From: Branchiostoma floridae
Taxonomy: Eukaryota; Chordata; Leptocardii; Amphioxiformes; Branchiostomatidae
Assembly (NCBI RefSeq): GCF_000003815.2
Contig: NC_049991.1
Span: 16,246,971 to 16,310,970 of the forward strand
Reading direction: 5' to 3'
DNA length: 64,000 nucleotides
Made by a program: the position numbers and the translations under genes. Of the stretch, positions 26,845-38,060 are shown piece after piece. The notes beneath the pieces were generated by a model that searched no databases, was not told the DNA's origin, and saw only the letters and a list, made by a program, of their open reading frames with translations. Each line of letters opens with the position of its first letter. The first letter of the stretch is position 1.

Positions 26845-29237
26845 ATGGCTATCAACCTAAATATCTTGCTGTGTGTCATGCTGCTCATGCCTCACTGTCT
26901 GGGTAGGTGTGATTGTGATAGTCATTGTCACTCTTTGCTCATCATGTTTATGATACCACAGTGTTAGTGTTAGTCAGCATCTAGATTTCACCATAGGTGC
27001 AGGCAGACATTACATTTGTTCTGCAGGGCCATTGTTATGCATATGTGCAGTTTACATTTTTTTAGACTGCATCCTGCAAAGTATAAAGTCACAAACATTT
27101 ATTTCAAATCGGGGTTATTAGACAGTAGACTGATTTTTATAATATATCTGTTACAGATGTCTTAGGAAGATCTGTTCCCAGTTGTGAAGGAGGGAAAGTC
27201 TGGAATGTCCAGGTGCGCACATGTGAGTGCCCACTGTGGACCTACTGGTACCAGCCCACCCATGGATGCGAGCCCTGCAGTCAGCTGTGCAGGGGCGAGG
27301 TATCACATTGTGAAGATCAGAGCGAATGCCAAGGTGTGTAGGGGCAATTAAGGAACATCTACTGTGCAGATTTGTCACCAGTACTAGTATTGTGTGGGCT
27401 TGCATTTCGGTCGACAAATATCTAACACAACATGTATATATGAAATATTATTTCATCCAGATCATAATCCAAAGTAAAGATCATCAGTTGTGTTAGAGAT
27501 TGATTCCACAAATGTTCAGTTAAGCTATTTGTGTTCAAATTTTTCAACGTAGAAGCTTTCTTTACATTGGCCTTACAAAAGAAAAATACCAAATGAGGTC
27601 ACTACCAAAAATAGAAGGGGAAGTCCCATAAAGCTTGTGGACTGTTCCACTTACTGACATGATGGGGAGGTAAATAATTCAACATATACTATTACCAGTA
27701 ACATCCTTTCTGCTGTATGTCCATTTACTAATTATTAGCATTTTTCTACACTTTGTAATGATATGGAATGTTACAGGGTACTTGCAGTCCCTGACATCAA
27801 CACTGAAGCCAGTCTCTACAGAATCCTCATGGACTGTCTCCCCTGCTGGGCAAAACAGTGCCTCTTTAACAGGTGAGGAGGCATTTTAGTACCCTTCAAA
27901 ATGTCAAATCTTGATCTCAGTCAAAGCCATGACAACCCTGTTTGGGTATCATTTGGAGAGGAGCAGGAAGGATTCCTGCCTGACTGTAAAGGACTCAACA
28001 GTGGAAGCCACTGAACCAGGCAGGGAATTCCCCTCAAAATAGTGCAGATGAATGAATTGTTTGTTAGTTTATTAAGAGCATAGTGCAGACTCTCTCTTAC
28101 ATTGTGCAGAGAAAAGCAGCTGTTAGTAACAAATGTTATGTTGCATGTTTTTCTTACGAAAACTTTCTTCTATTCTTTTTTTTTTTCAAACTTAAGAGTT
28201 GACAACAGTGGAGCTGGCTGTCATTTTTATTGGACTGGTTGTGTTCATACTTGTGCTGAGAATGATCTTCATGGAGTGGACTCTGTGTAAGTTGAAGAAG
28301 CAGGTCTCCAAGATTGCTGGAATTAATGCCCAGCCTTTTGAGAGGCAAAGGTAGGTTTAATAATCATCTCTGTGCTTTGCTGTGCTGTAATCAACTATTT
28401 GTATTTATATTATGTAGATGTATGTTCTTTTACAAAGTATCTGCAATAGATGCTATATGTTAATTTGAATATTTGTAGTAGCAGACTCAGAACAAAAATA
28501 TGGAGGCTGGTTAAACAGTTGTGCATGGTGTTTTTTTTGTTTATATAGTCTGCTGTATTATCTTGCTAGATATTTGTATAGAAATCTATAGACATCGTAT
28601 GATTGTCATGCAGATCTTCTGTGGTGACTTTGATAGATACACAAACAGAACTACTTGTACCTTTGGGTTCCAGTCTTATGGACCACACCTGGGAGAAGCA
28701 GCGTTACGAGCCTGACGGTGCTTTAACTGAGCAGGACAGAGGACGCACAGGTCTTCAGCCTGACACACAAGAGACTGAGGAGTCGCTACCTCCAGGTAAT
28801 TATCTTCACAAGACACTATCACCTCACCTGTCATGGACACATTTACATGAATGACATACTTACCTTAGCTGCTGTTTTATATTAGTGGTCCTTCTTATGG
28901 TGTATGTACATTAATATTGTAGAATTGGAGTCATTAAAAGATTTGCACTGCTCGCTATAAAATGAGAAGAGAAGTCAGCAATAGACTGTATGTTTGATAT
29001 TATCAGTTATATTTCTATGTTTCTATTAGTTATATTTCTATATTACTATGGGTCTTTTATTGTACATTTATCATTGTTGCTGTAGGAGGTGCCCAATGTG
29101 CACGTGTGGTGACATCTTCCTCTCCTTCTGATGATGATGTCCAACACAGCCCGACCAGCGATACAAAGCTGCACAAGCCATCTGTGAATGGAGACATGCT
29201 GCAGGAGCACCATGATGCTGTTAACGCTGATCAGTGA
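26845..29237 (+). CDS. TNF-receptor-superfamily-like type I membrane protein with one BCMA/TACI/Fn14-type cysteine-rich domain
   Basis: Exons: 26845-26902, 27157-27333, 27777-27872, 28197-28350, 28614-28795, 29086-29237; 819 nt, 272 residues. The ATG at 26845 is chosen because it opens a signal peptide (MAINLNILLCVMLLMPHCL) ending at a GTAGGT donor in the right phase. Exon 2 codes a compact domain with Cys at 29, 42, 44, 57, 60, 64, 71 and 77. The pattern C-x4-YW-x6-C-x2-C-x3-C-x6-C-x5-C matches the BCMA/TACI/Fn14 short CRD. A Ser/Thr-rich stalk follows, then a membrane span at about residues 117-136 (VIFIGLVVFILVL) and a 136-residue acidic cytoplasmic tail with no death domain. BCMA's ligand-contact DxL loop is not conserved, so the ligand cannot be predicted. 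An AATAAA lies at about 29741. Family assignment rests on cysteine spacing. Confidence 0.8.
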
Positions 29238-29658
29238 ATGTTTCTTCTGAAAAACGAAAATGAAATCATAAATATAAACTGACTTGTCAGAACAAAATGT
29301 AGCAAACAAAACTAACTTTTTGTTTGTATGCTTTCCTTCCTTTGTGGTTATTAGGATAGTTTGATTTGTAATAATGACACCAACAGATGTTGCATAGATG
29401 GGAAAACTCTTTTGTATCAACAGAGTCTTACAGATTGAGATTATTGAGAGGCCAACAGTGCTGCCCAAAAATCGGTCCAGTGATGGTGTGACAAGACATG
29501 ATGATTTCTTTATATTTCAAAAGTATACAAAAAATAATGTTGAACTTAAGTCACCTTCAAACATAACATTCACAAACAAATATAGAAAGTTTACTTTCAC
29601 ATGATCTAGCTTAACAGACTACTTTTCTGTGTATTCCTATGCAAAGAAGTTCATGTGA

Positions 29659-29696
29659 CATATATATATATATATATATATATATAGATATACATG
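29659..29696. repeat. TA microsatellite
   Basis: Run of TA dinucleotides ending in TAGATATACATGTATA, in the 3' UTR of the receptor-like gene. Confidence 0.95.
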
Positions 29697-30788
29697 TATA
29701 TGGTGACCAGCTCCTCAAGCATTATCCTGCTACATTATGTAATAAAACACCACAGGGTGTCTGTTACTTTATCGGTAACCATGGTGACAGCTATCTGGTT
29801 CACGTCATTGACATTATTTGTTTGGAGAAGAAGAACAAATGAAGCAATAACAATATATTTTGTTTACATTCCCAGAAGTAAACATAACAGCTGTAAACAA
29901 AAGCCATATCCATTTGTATATAATCATTGCCAACATCTGTATATATATTGCTTAACACCATGGTATCAACAGAAAGCATGCGCTATTCTTTATTTCGTGG
30001 TCTCTTCTGTTGTTTTCTTATACAGCATAAGTCTTAGAATAGTTGAAAGCACTTCTCCAAAGACATAATTCAACTTTTACAAAGCTTGTATACAGGTGAA
30101 CTAAACTCGACTTATAAGCGAGATTACAGTACAGGTAGGGACTGTTGGTCTATGCTATTTGCTGTCATGCATGGTTTAGTTTACTTCAGACAGGAGGGCC
30201 TGAACCAGGTCTTCCAATGGGGGTGCAGGGATCGTAGAATTCAACAACAAAATCGGGAAATTGGCCAGGTGAGTCAGCCTACGCTAAGGTTCATGTTCCC
30301 CCAATTGTACAATATTTAGAATTTTGTATAACAGCTAATGGACAAATAAAGCCTCTCAAAGCCCCCTTCGGTGCGGCCTGCCAACTCCTCTGGTGGTAGC
30401 AAAACTCTCCTAGCAAAGCATTCTCTCTATAATGGCCAGGGTACTCAGTCTGGTAGAGACTAGGTCTACATGACCCTTTCCGTGAGGGGCGGGGAGCTAC
30501 ATATATTCGCATTCGTAGCTGCCCCAATGTTATGCCAACGTTAAGTGTTGTCGGTAAATTATCTAGTAAGGCTTACATTAAGTGCAACAGTAGTGTGTCT
30601 TAAGAAATGCATTTGTTGAAGTCCGATATGTATTTAAACATTTGAGAGGTCGGATTTCATTAACCCGCGTAGGTTATCACTCGACCAAAACAGAGAGGGT
30701 ACACGGTACACACCCATCTCGTATATCGCTGGTTCTTGGCAACAAAACAAAAGAGTAACACAAAGTAATCCAGCGTATGTTTGGTTAC

Positions 30789-30881
30789 CAACTTCGAATA
30801 CCCACTGGAGGAATCGTCACTGGGGTCATTCCGGTCAGGTGGAAGTGAAAGACACGGAACTGTGGTATAAGGTGGCGCCAT
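30789..30881 (-). CDS. Possible orphan first coding exon (31 codons)
   Basis: AACATGGCGCCACC is a good start context. The frame reads MAPPYTTVPCLSLPPDRNDP, then a Ser/Asp-rich stretch, ending at AAGTTG before a GTAACC donor. No matching downstream exon was found to the left, so this may be a gene with distant exons, a non-coding RNA or chance. Confidence 0.25.
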
Positions 30882-31747
30882 GTTAGCAGACGTTTTCGAC
30901 GGTTTCGGGCACGGATTTCATGCAGGTATATCGTCGCTATGCCTATGTACCTGTATGTACATGTATGTGTATATCGTCGTTACCAGACTCTCCTTGTCTG
31001 GGTGGTCTTCTTCTTAAAACGTCAGAGAAGTAATGACTCTGTCAGCCACCTTGGCCCTTCTCAATGAGCCATGTCCGACTGCGATGACTCCCACCTGTAG
31101 ACGTGTTGCACTCTTCTGGTCTCTCCACGAATTACGAGGATACACTCTTCTTCCTCTCTTCTTTTTTTCTTGCAGTTTTTCCACCTACCACCTAGTTTGA
31201 GACATTTTGTACGTTTGTAGTTAAAGATTTAGGCCAGGATACGTGTGTTGACCTAACGGTGCCAAAAAACATTAAGGGATAGGTGTAAACAATTTGGTGA
31301 AGATTTATCATCAGCCACGCTCAGCGCAAAGATTGCTTCCCGACAGAGGAGCTTAAACATTAGTAACTGTGTAGACCTATGTGCAAGTGTAGTTGAGTAG
31401 TAATTGCGTTGGTCCCCTAATATTAATGTACAATGGGTGTTACAAGTTCTGCCTCAATTATGGCTACAAAAAGGATGGTAATACAATACACGTCATACGG
31501 GTCATACACGGCGCAATACTTTCAACACGTACGAAGGGACAATTTCACTGGATTGGCGTTTCACACGTATTTATTATTTTATTGGCGTGCAAAAATGTAT
31601 GTGGCTTTAATAACGATACTACAAATGTGTGTTAAACATTATTTTTTCAGGACTGGGGAGGTTTCGACAAGGTGTGTACAATACCTATACCTTGACTATG
31701 TGAACCAAAGGCATCGGTGAACGGCGATCAGTATTCTATTGCACAAA

Positions 31748-33906
31748 ATGGATAAAAAGGGTTTGTTCTTGTTCATTCTGGTCTCCTGTACATGTATCGC
31801 CATTTACGCCTTACTCGGGAGGGTCTCCCTGACTGTGGTGATGACAACAGCAGAAAAGAGCAAGCCCGGCATGCATTTCGTGTACCTCGGGACAGGCGAG
31901 ACGGAGGGCGCCACAGACGACACCAGGGCCACCCTCTCCTGCCGTCTGAAGAACAAGGTCCCGTTTTCAACCATTACTAGGACGTTGGAGGCCTTTCAAG
32001 GACGTCCTGCAGTCAGAAACGTCTTTCCAAAACAGAGTTTGGAGAACATGGTACACTACAACTCGTGTGCGGTCGTCAGCAGCAGCCATGCCATGAAATT
32101 CCACAAGTACGGAACGAAAATAGGTAATGTAGATTCTTCTGCTATTTTTCTGTAAGACTTAAGTGGACGTAAAACTTCCATGGTGTTTACACGTGTATCT
32201 GCAGGGTTGACTGTTGAACAAAAAGACGACACAAAGTGACCTAGAATACGATGAAAGGGTAACAACTTGTGAAGCGAAGGAATAATCATTACCCATGGAT
32301 TTTACGTCTGAAGATGACCCATGTATTTTTATACTATTCGGTAAATATACACACGTACATTTCATTTGTACTTACTTATCTTCTTCATGGGAAACGTATG
32401 CTTCAGTATAGAATCAAGTTTTCACAAGTCTCGATATTAGATGAGGTAACGGGCCAGTATTGTCTGCCTTTATAAAAGAAGAGATTACACTTGTTAACCC
32501 CCTTCATCTTTGTTGATGACATACTAGTACTCCTTCCCCTCTAGATGCACATGACGCCGTATTGAGGTTCAACTGCGCACCGACGAAGAACTACACCGTG
32601 AACGTGGGCAGGCGCACGGACTTACGTTTGATCAACACGGTTATCCCCTACTCAAATTGTCAACGGGAGTTCTGGGACAAGCGCATCAAAATGTTCAACA
32701 ACGAGATTGTCGTAGTCCGCAACTATTTAAACGTTCGGGTCAATAAAAACAACAAACTGGATCTAAGACTGGACGCGCACCACAGTTTTGAAAATTATAT
32801 CAGATACAGAAGGAGGTTTCCAAACAGGGCTATGCACTTCTTTCAAAGACCCAACTTCGGTTGGGATATAAAGAACGAACTCAAGCACTTTTGCAACGGC
32901 ATGACCAACTGTAAGACGACGGAGTTCGAGAAGAGTCCGAGCACAGGAGCACACGGTGAGTCGTAAAGCCGGCTTTACAAATCAAGAATTTAGCTCGGCC
33001 GAGTTGTCAGCGAGCTCAAAATTACGAGGAGGCATGACCCTGATGCCTTCGAACTAATAGCAGAGTTTATNNNNNNNNNNNNNNNNNNNNNNNNNNNNNN
33101 NNNNNNNNNNNNNNNNNNNNNNNNNNNNNNNNNNNNNNNNNNNNNNNNNNNNNNNNNNNNNNNNNNNNNNTTCCTGATTTGTAAAGGGGGCTTAACTACG
33201 TCAATCCCCTTAAATGGATGAGGGATCATGTTCAACGTGTACAATAAAAAGGGCGCCCGAGATGCCTTTTTGACATCGTGTAGTGTAACTCTCACATCAG
33301 AGGTTAAAGAACTTGATCATCACCTTGTTCTGACTCTCATGTCATGTGCACAACCCTTTCCACTCGAAGCTGCGACCGCCAAAGCAATCGTTTTGACAGA
33401 TCGTTCAAGGAATCTCACGTCTTGCAATTGTGTGTTTGTAGTCTCTTGAATCATACTTTTATAATGTATCACTATTCTAATCATCATATGAAGGGTTCTA
33501 CAAATCTTATTTGGGTTGCCGGTCGCTCAGCGATCCCCGCTCTGTAGAAAGAGAGCTTTATATGATCTTATATATAGGGGTCGGCTGACTGTCGAGAACG
33601 AACAATCTCTCCTTTTAATAAGAGTAAAATAATGTTGTGATGACTCGTGGCTGATATGTTGCAGGAGTCGTGATGATGCTGCACCTGTGTGACTGGGTCT
33701 ACACGTACGAGTTCATCCCTTCTGCAGTAGACAGGAACACCACCCTGGCTCACTACTTTGACGAAGACTTGAAGTTTACCGGGCGTTATCACTCCTACAA
33801 CACGGAGAGAGACTACTGGAGGGTGCTGACTGTGACGCCGTTGGAGGAGGTGGAGAAGACTGGGGTGGCAGTCTTCAGGGGATTGTCTCAGTATAACTGT
33901 ACATAG
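31748..33906 (+). CDS. Beta-galactoside alpha-2,6-sialyltransferase-like (ST6Gal family), paralogue A
   Basis: Golgi type II membrane enzyme that would transfer sialic acid from CMP-Neu5Ac to galactose-terminated glycans. Exons: 31748-32123, 32545-32955, 33665-33906; 1029 nt, 342 residues. A membrane anchor lies at about residues 6-27 (LFLFILVSCTCIAIYALL), with a short stem. Sialylmotif L starts at Cys107 ([16 protein letters not shown], then HDAVLRFN). Motif S is at about 257-279 ([17 protein letters not shown]). Motif III is YHSY and the VS motif is His305-x4-Glu310. Cys107 and Cys271 match the disulfide linking L and S. The family's RFNGAPT reads RFNCAPT here and in paralogue B. Both introns are phase 1. 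Intron 2 contains a MITE and the assembly gap; coding sequence is intact. Confidence 0.92.
32971..33188. mobile_element. Inverted-repeat MITE spanning the assembly gap
   Basis: Left end CTTTACAAATCAAGAATTTA (from 32973) is answered on the right by TTCCTGATTTGTAAAG (33171-33186), its inverse. The centre includes the 100 unknown bases, so the length is uncertain. A palindrome here would explain the gap. Confidence 0.7.
33071..33170. other. Assembly gap, 100 unknown bases
   Basis: Run of n in sialyltransferase A intron 2. A round 100 usually marks a gap of unknown size. Confidence 0.99.
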
Positions 33907-34299
33907 CCTCACAGGAGGTTATGTGATGGTTTATTTTTTAGCACGATTCTGACGTTTTTGTGCTCGTTTACCACGTTCTGTCAACCGGCGGTAAATTTTC
34001 CACATGATCTTTCGGTTGGAATGACGGTGTCCACAGGCCGAAAAAGTGTAGCAATGAAAACTGCGGCATTGCAATGGGGACGGAGTTACGGTTTATATGT
34101 ATTAAACTGTACATTTTCTGCTGTTGGTGTGTTTTAGTGTTCGCCTTTTATCCTATGGCCTCTGTATTTATAAAGGATGTTTAACACGATGAATGTTTCT
34201 AGGGCACTGCTGTTAAGGGCAAAATGGTCTCCTGTGTGTGGCGAGTGTCCTTGATGTCACATTCAACAACAAAGACAACTTGCTAACTTCTTGAATTTT

Positions 34300-34950
34300 T
34301 CATCATACGATGTAAAGTTCGAAAGGCTCGAAAGTCGCTTGTGTTGAAGTTCGGCGGAAAAAATGTACAGTGCAACTCCTCCACCCGCACGGTCCGGTCG
34401 CGTCTGTGAACAGTATATCCCGGTAATGACACTGTACTAAAGAGTCGGTAATGTCATCATTCAACCACGTTTCTGTCACATCAACAATGCTGGTTCCGTT
34501 GACCAAAGAAACAGTGTGCAGTTCATCGGTCTTATACCTGAAGGAAATTTGGAAGTTTCAAAGTGCGTTTGTGTGGTGGACTGAGAGGATCGTGTAACAG
34601 AACCCGAATAGTCAGTCTTGCTAAAAACACATCCTCACGGAATGCTCCTGATTTGCATGTGAGTTTAGGAATTGGACAGCAACGACTGTCATTTAAATAA
34701 TAAAGGTCTTTTACCTACAATGGGGGGAGAGGGGGGGGGGGGATATTGCGCTTGAAACGACTGCCTGCCTTCTTCCCTCTGACTCTGGATCGTAGTTTCC
34801 ATAGTCCGAGACTGAGGAGGTGCTCCTTGAGTTGACTGGCGGATGGTGCTGCCGCTCGTTTCAGTCCCCGCATGAAGTCCACGGAGGAGTGGAACAGCGG
34901 AAACCGAACAGCGCCCGCGACCAGGAGCCATATCGTTGGTGAAAGATCCA
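34300..34950 (-). mobile_element. Fragment of a non-LTR retrotransposon (LINE), 5' part
   Basis: On the minus strand a basic stretch (LWKLRSRVRGKKAGSRFKRN, about 34740-34800) is followed downstream by VDVTETWLNDDITDSLVQ (about 34430-34490). The latter resembles the TETWL motif of the LINE endonuclease domain. The frame is not continuous and no reverse transcriptase was seen, so this is a truncated, decayed copy. Confidence 0.6.
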
Positions 34951-35425
34951 CAGCGAGCGTTGAAATCCCATCAACCGGAGTCCACACAATCAGTCCACAA
35001 AGGGTCAGGCATACCTTCCATTGTATATGTATATCAATCTCAATAAATAAATAAATAGACAGCTGCGTCGTTAGTATGTCCTGATAACAACAAGAAGATC
35101 TATTTCTTAACCTCCTTGGTACCATAAAAGCATAAGCTACAATGAATAGGAGGGTCAATTGTTCTGCCTGAATAAGCTTACGTATGATATAAAAGACAGT
35201 TAAGTACACAAGACGTGAACAGAATAGTCGTCGGCATTATTTGTGTACATTTTTTACGTATACAGCTCTGTTTTTCGTGTACACCAACAGCCGGGCGGAC
35301 CCCGATTTGGAACCGACGTTAGCCTTGCAGGTTTGAAGGTTGGGAGTTTTCATCTTATCTAGAATTTGCTGTTTGTCGGTTTCGATAGCACTCAGTTTCT
35401 TGTAGTCAGCCTGTGAGGTAACACT

Positions 35426-35611
35426 AGTTCACCTTTATCCAATAGGTAACCTATATCCGCTGTTTTTGGAAACTGAGTGCTGCTTGGGGATAGCAAGTGT
35501 TAAGACGGTGGGGCCAAACTGCAATACATGTATCTTAAAAATATTGCAGTTTGAAACCACCGTCCGTCGACTTAATGTCCTTGAATACTCTGTATTTAAC
35601 AACAACGGATT

Positions 35612-35642
<31 letters not shown>

Positions 35643-35696
35643 TGTTAACCCCTATTTATGTTATGATATAGGTTAACCCTCGGATAAAGGTGAGCT
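35426..35696. mobile_element. Palindromic MITE, about 270 bp
   Basis: AGTTCACCTTTATCC...TAACCTATATCC at the left is matched in reverse by ATATAGGTTAACCC...GGATAAAGGTGAGCT at the right. An inner inverted repeat pairs CAAACTGCAATA with TATTGCAGTTTG. A TTTA microsatellite (about 35612-35642) lies inside. Confidence 0.8.
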
Positions 35697-35853
35697 ATTG
35701 TTGCAATCATAACTGACATACAGTCTTAAAACAGCACATGATGAGCGAATAAGAGCGCAACCCGTGATCCTTCAAAAGAAGATGGGCTCAATGGTCATTC
35801 AGGTCATTCGGTTAATGCATGACTGCTCACTAATATTGCCGTGGATTTCGTCA

Positions 35854-35888
35854 GACCAAGGAGCTTTTATTATAAAAGCTCCTTGGTC
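35854..35888. repeat. Near-perfect 35-bp palindrome
   Basis: GACCAAGGAGCTTTTAT and its inverse are back to back. A related hairpin, AAGGAGCTTTCAT...ATGAAAGCTCCTT, closes the repeats at 63119-63412, so this is probably the fused ends of one MITE family. Confidence 0.85.
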
Positions 35889-36194
35889 AGACACGTAAAC
35901 CAGGTCACCCATCCTTGGATACGGCCTAGTCGTCTGAGAAACGCACAAAGGGGCATTTATTTTCTCGGCACCGGGAATAAATAAATGTACACTGGCAGAA
36001 TCGAATTTCTGTCACTTGTATCTATCGTCAACGGCGGCAAACCTCGAGGTAAGTCATGCGGCGTCATATTTACGTCTCGTTCTGGTTAGCTTGGTTATGG
36101 TACAGCCATGACGTCACATTCGTGTTACGGTGGGTTGGTGACAGAAGATGGTGGGTATTCTAGGCCTAGGATGTGTTGTACAAAACCTACGTCG

Positions 36195-36366
36195 CATTTC
36201 CCACCCGGGACCCGGCCGGGCTGTTTGGGAAACAGAAATTTTATGCCAATAAATATGCACAAGGCACGCCGTTGAATTGTTTTGGGTCCGTTTTGTGTTT
36301 TTGTTGTCTTTTATATCATATTTATCGTTCCGGAAAGCTGCCCGGTCGGGCCCCTTTGTGAAAATG
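36195..36366. mobile_element. Palindromic GGGCCC-rich MITE, copy 1
   Basis: CATTTCCCACCCGGGACCCG at the left is matched in reverse by CGGTCGGGCCCCTTTGTGAA at the right. The same element is at 56221-56405, with fragments at 4487 and probably 58412-58570. Confidence 0.8.
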
Positions 36367-37236
36367 TAACCTTAGCCTTAGCTATGTTACTCGCTCTGAG
36401 ACCCTGTTGGTTCTATACATACACATGCGCCCTCAATGACAAAGAAAACCACAGCAAAAAAACATCGTAAAAACCTCCTTGGTCGTACGTCCGACTACAG
36501 ACACGCCTTTTCTTTGTCAAAATCGTATTTTCAAGGTTTCTTTCTAAAGCCCCGTCGGATGATACATGTCTGGCCGCTGGCCTTCTTCAATGCTGTCAAG
36601 CCTTTGGTGGTGTGTCTGTAACCCCCTTGGGCGTATATTTCAGATGGATGCTTTGGCCACACGACATGGGTCGGTAAATACGTTTTCTCCTACCAGAGCA
36701 TAGGGACGGTTTTTAGTGACCTAAATGTTACAGACAATTCCTCTGAAAATGTATTAGCACAACAATAATAAAAACTCTACATTCCTGACCTGCACTTTGC
36801 AAGCAGTGAAAAAAAAATGCTCCATGTTTTGTGAAATAAGTTGGTTGTGTGCCCAACGTTGAGTGCTTCCGTGCCAGGCAGGCGGCCTGCCCGCCCTAAC
36901 ACGGAACCCTACGATGCCCCATGCGGGGCCATTTGGGGGTATATATATGTAGATGTAGATGTGTGATAATGATAGACGCCTGGCTAATCTCATAGAAAAT
37001 CACTACGTTGGCAGCACAGTATCCATGGTGCAAACCGTGAATATACAGCTGCCGGCCGCCGTAAAATATCCAGTCCAGCCGGTTCCAATGGCCTACTGGA
37101 TGTTAAAGTTCTTTGTCGCTGGACGCTGCCTTCCCATCGTAGATATATTTTTACGGCTCACAACCACAGCACTTGCCGATAATGGTTAACTCTATTTTTG
37201 CCGCTGCACTCAATGCTTACTCACACGATTCCTCGT

Positions 37237-37300
37237 TATTACCTTCGTCAGAATGGCAAGGTTATGTTTTGAGTAGAGACATGGTGTTGTGTCTCTATAT
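37237..37300. repeat. Head of a dispersed repeat shared with 60738
   Basis: TACCTTCGTCAGAATGGCAA then GGTTATGTTTT resembles the start of the AT-rich repeat block at 60738. Confidence 0.55.
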
Positions 37301-37379
37301 GTAGGTCAACAGCATATATCTAGAGTAGCTGTGGATGGACATTCATCATATTTGGTATTTGAGCTCGGCACTCGTCTTA

Positions 37380-38060
37380 CCGCTAACTGCATATTCCCGT
37401 TGTCGCATACGTACGTTGTTTGGCAAGTCCTCTGCACTGAGGTTGACAATGATGCACTTTTTTTTCGCGGCTGCTGGTTTTATTATGGATGTTTAGAAAT
37501 ATCACCCCTACAATTTGTTTGTCTTACGGTGTTTTGGTCCAGGGCCGCTTTGTGTTAGCCTTGCCATAATTAAATATTGCAAGCAGATGCGTGGTTTTAT
37601 CTGATCGTCAAAGTTATTCGCGTTCGCACCTGTAACTGCATGTTCCCGTTGTCGCATACGTACGTTGTTTGGCAAGTCCTGTGCACTGAGGTTGACAATG
37701 ATACACTTCTTTTTTCGCGGCTGCATGTTTTACTATGTATGTTTAAAAATATCACCCCTACAATTTGTTTGTCTTACGGTGTTTTGGTCCAGGGCCGCTT
37801 TGTGTGAGCCTTGCCATAATTAAATATTGCAAGCAGATGCGTAGTTTTATCTGATCGTCAAAGTTATTCGCGTTCGCACCTGTAACTGCATGTTCCCGTT
37901 GTCGCATACGTACGTTGTTTGGCAAGTCCTGTGCACTGAGGTTGACGATGATGCACGTTGTATTTTTTCGCGGCAGCTGGTTTTATTATGTATGTTTAAA
38001 AATATCACCCCTACAATTTGTTCGTCTTACGGTGTTTTGGTCCAGGGCCGCTTTGACAGT
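37380..38060. repeat. Satellite-like tandem repeat, three units of about 250 bp
   Basis: The landmark TTCCCGTTGTCGCATACGTA occurs at 37394, 37643 and 37893. Units include GTGTTTTGGTCCAGGGCCGC. The three open frames across them are copies of one repeat translation and not genes. Confidence 0.93.

Larger units (their letters stand above)
29238..31747. other. Intergenic DNA between the receptor-like gene and the first sialyltransferase
   Basis: Contains the receptor 3' UTR, a TA microsatellite (29659-29696), a repeat-like stretch at about 30320-30520, and a possible orphan first exon on the minus strand (30789-30881). No other exon is convincing. Confidence 0.5.

Noticed and set aside
26418-26906. 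162-codon plus frame overlapping the receptor first exon
   Set aside because: It is in a different frame from the signal peptide and reads through the exon 1 donor; the peptide has no recognisable domain.
29046-29468. 140-codon minus frame antisense to the receptor last exon
   Set aside because: No splice context or domain; shadow of the coding exon and 3' UTR.
34715-35209. 164-codon minus frame as a host gene
   Set aside because: The basic stretch and nearby endonuclease-like motif point to a decayed LINE.
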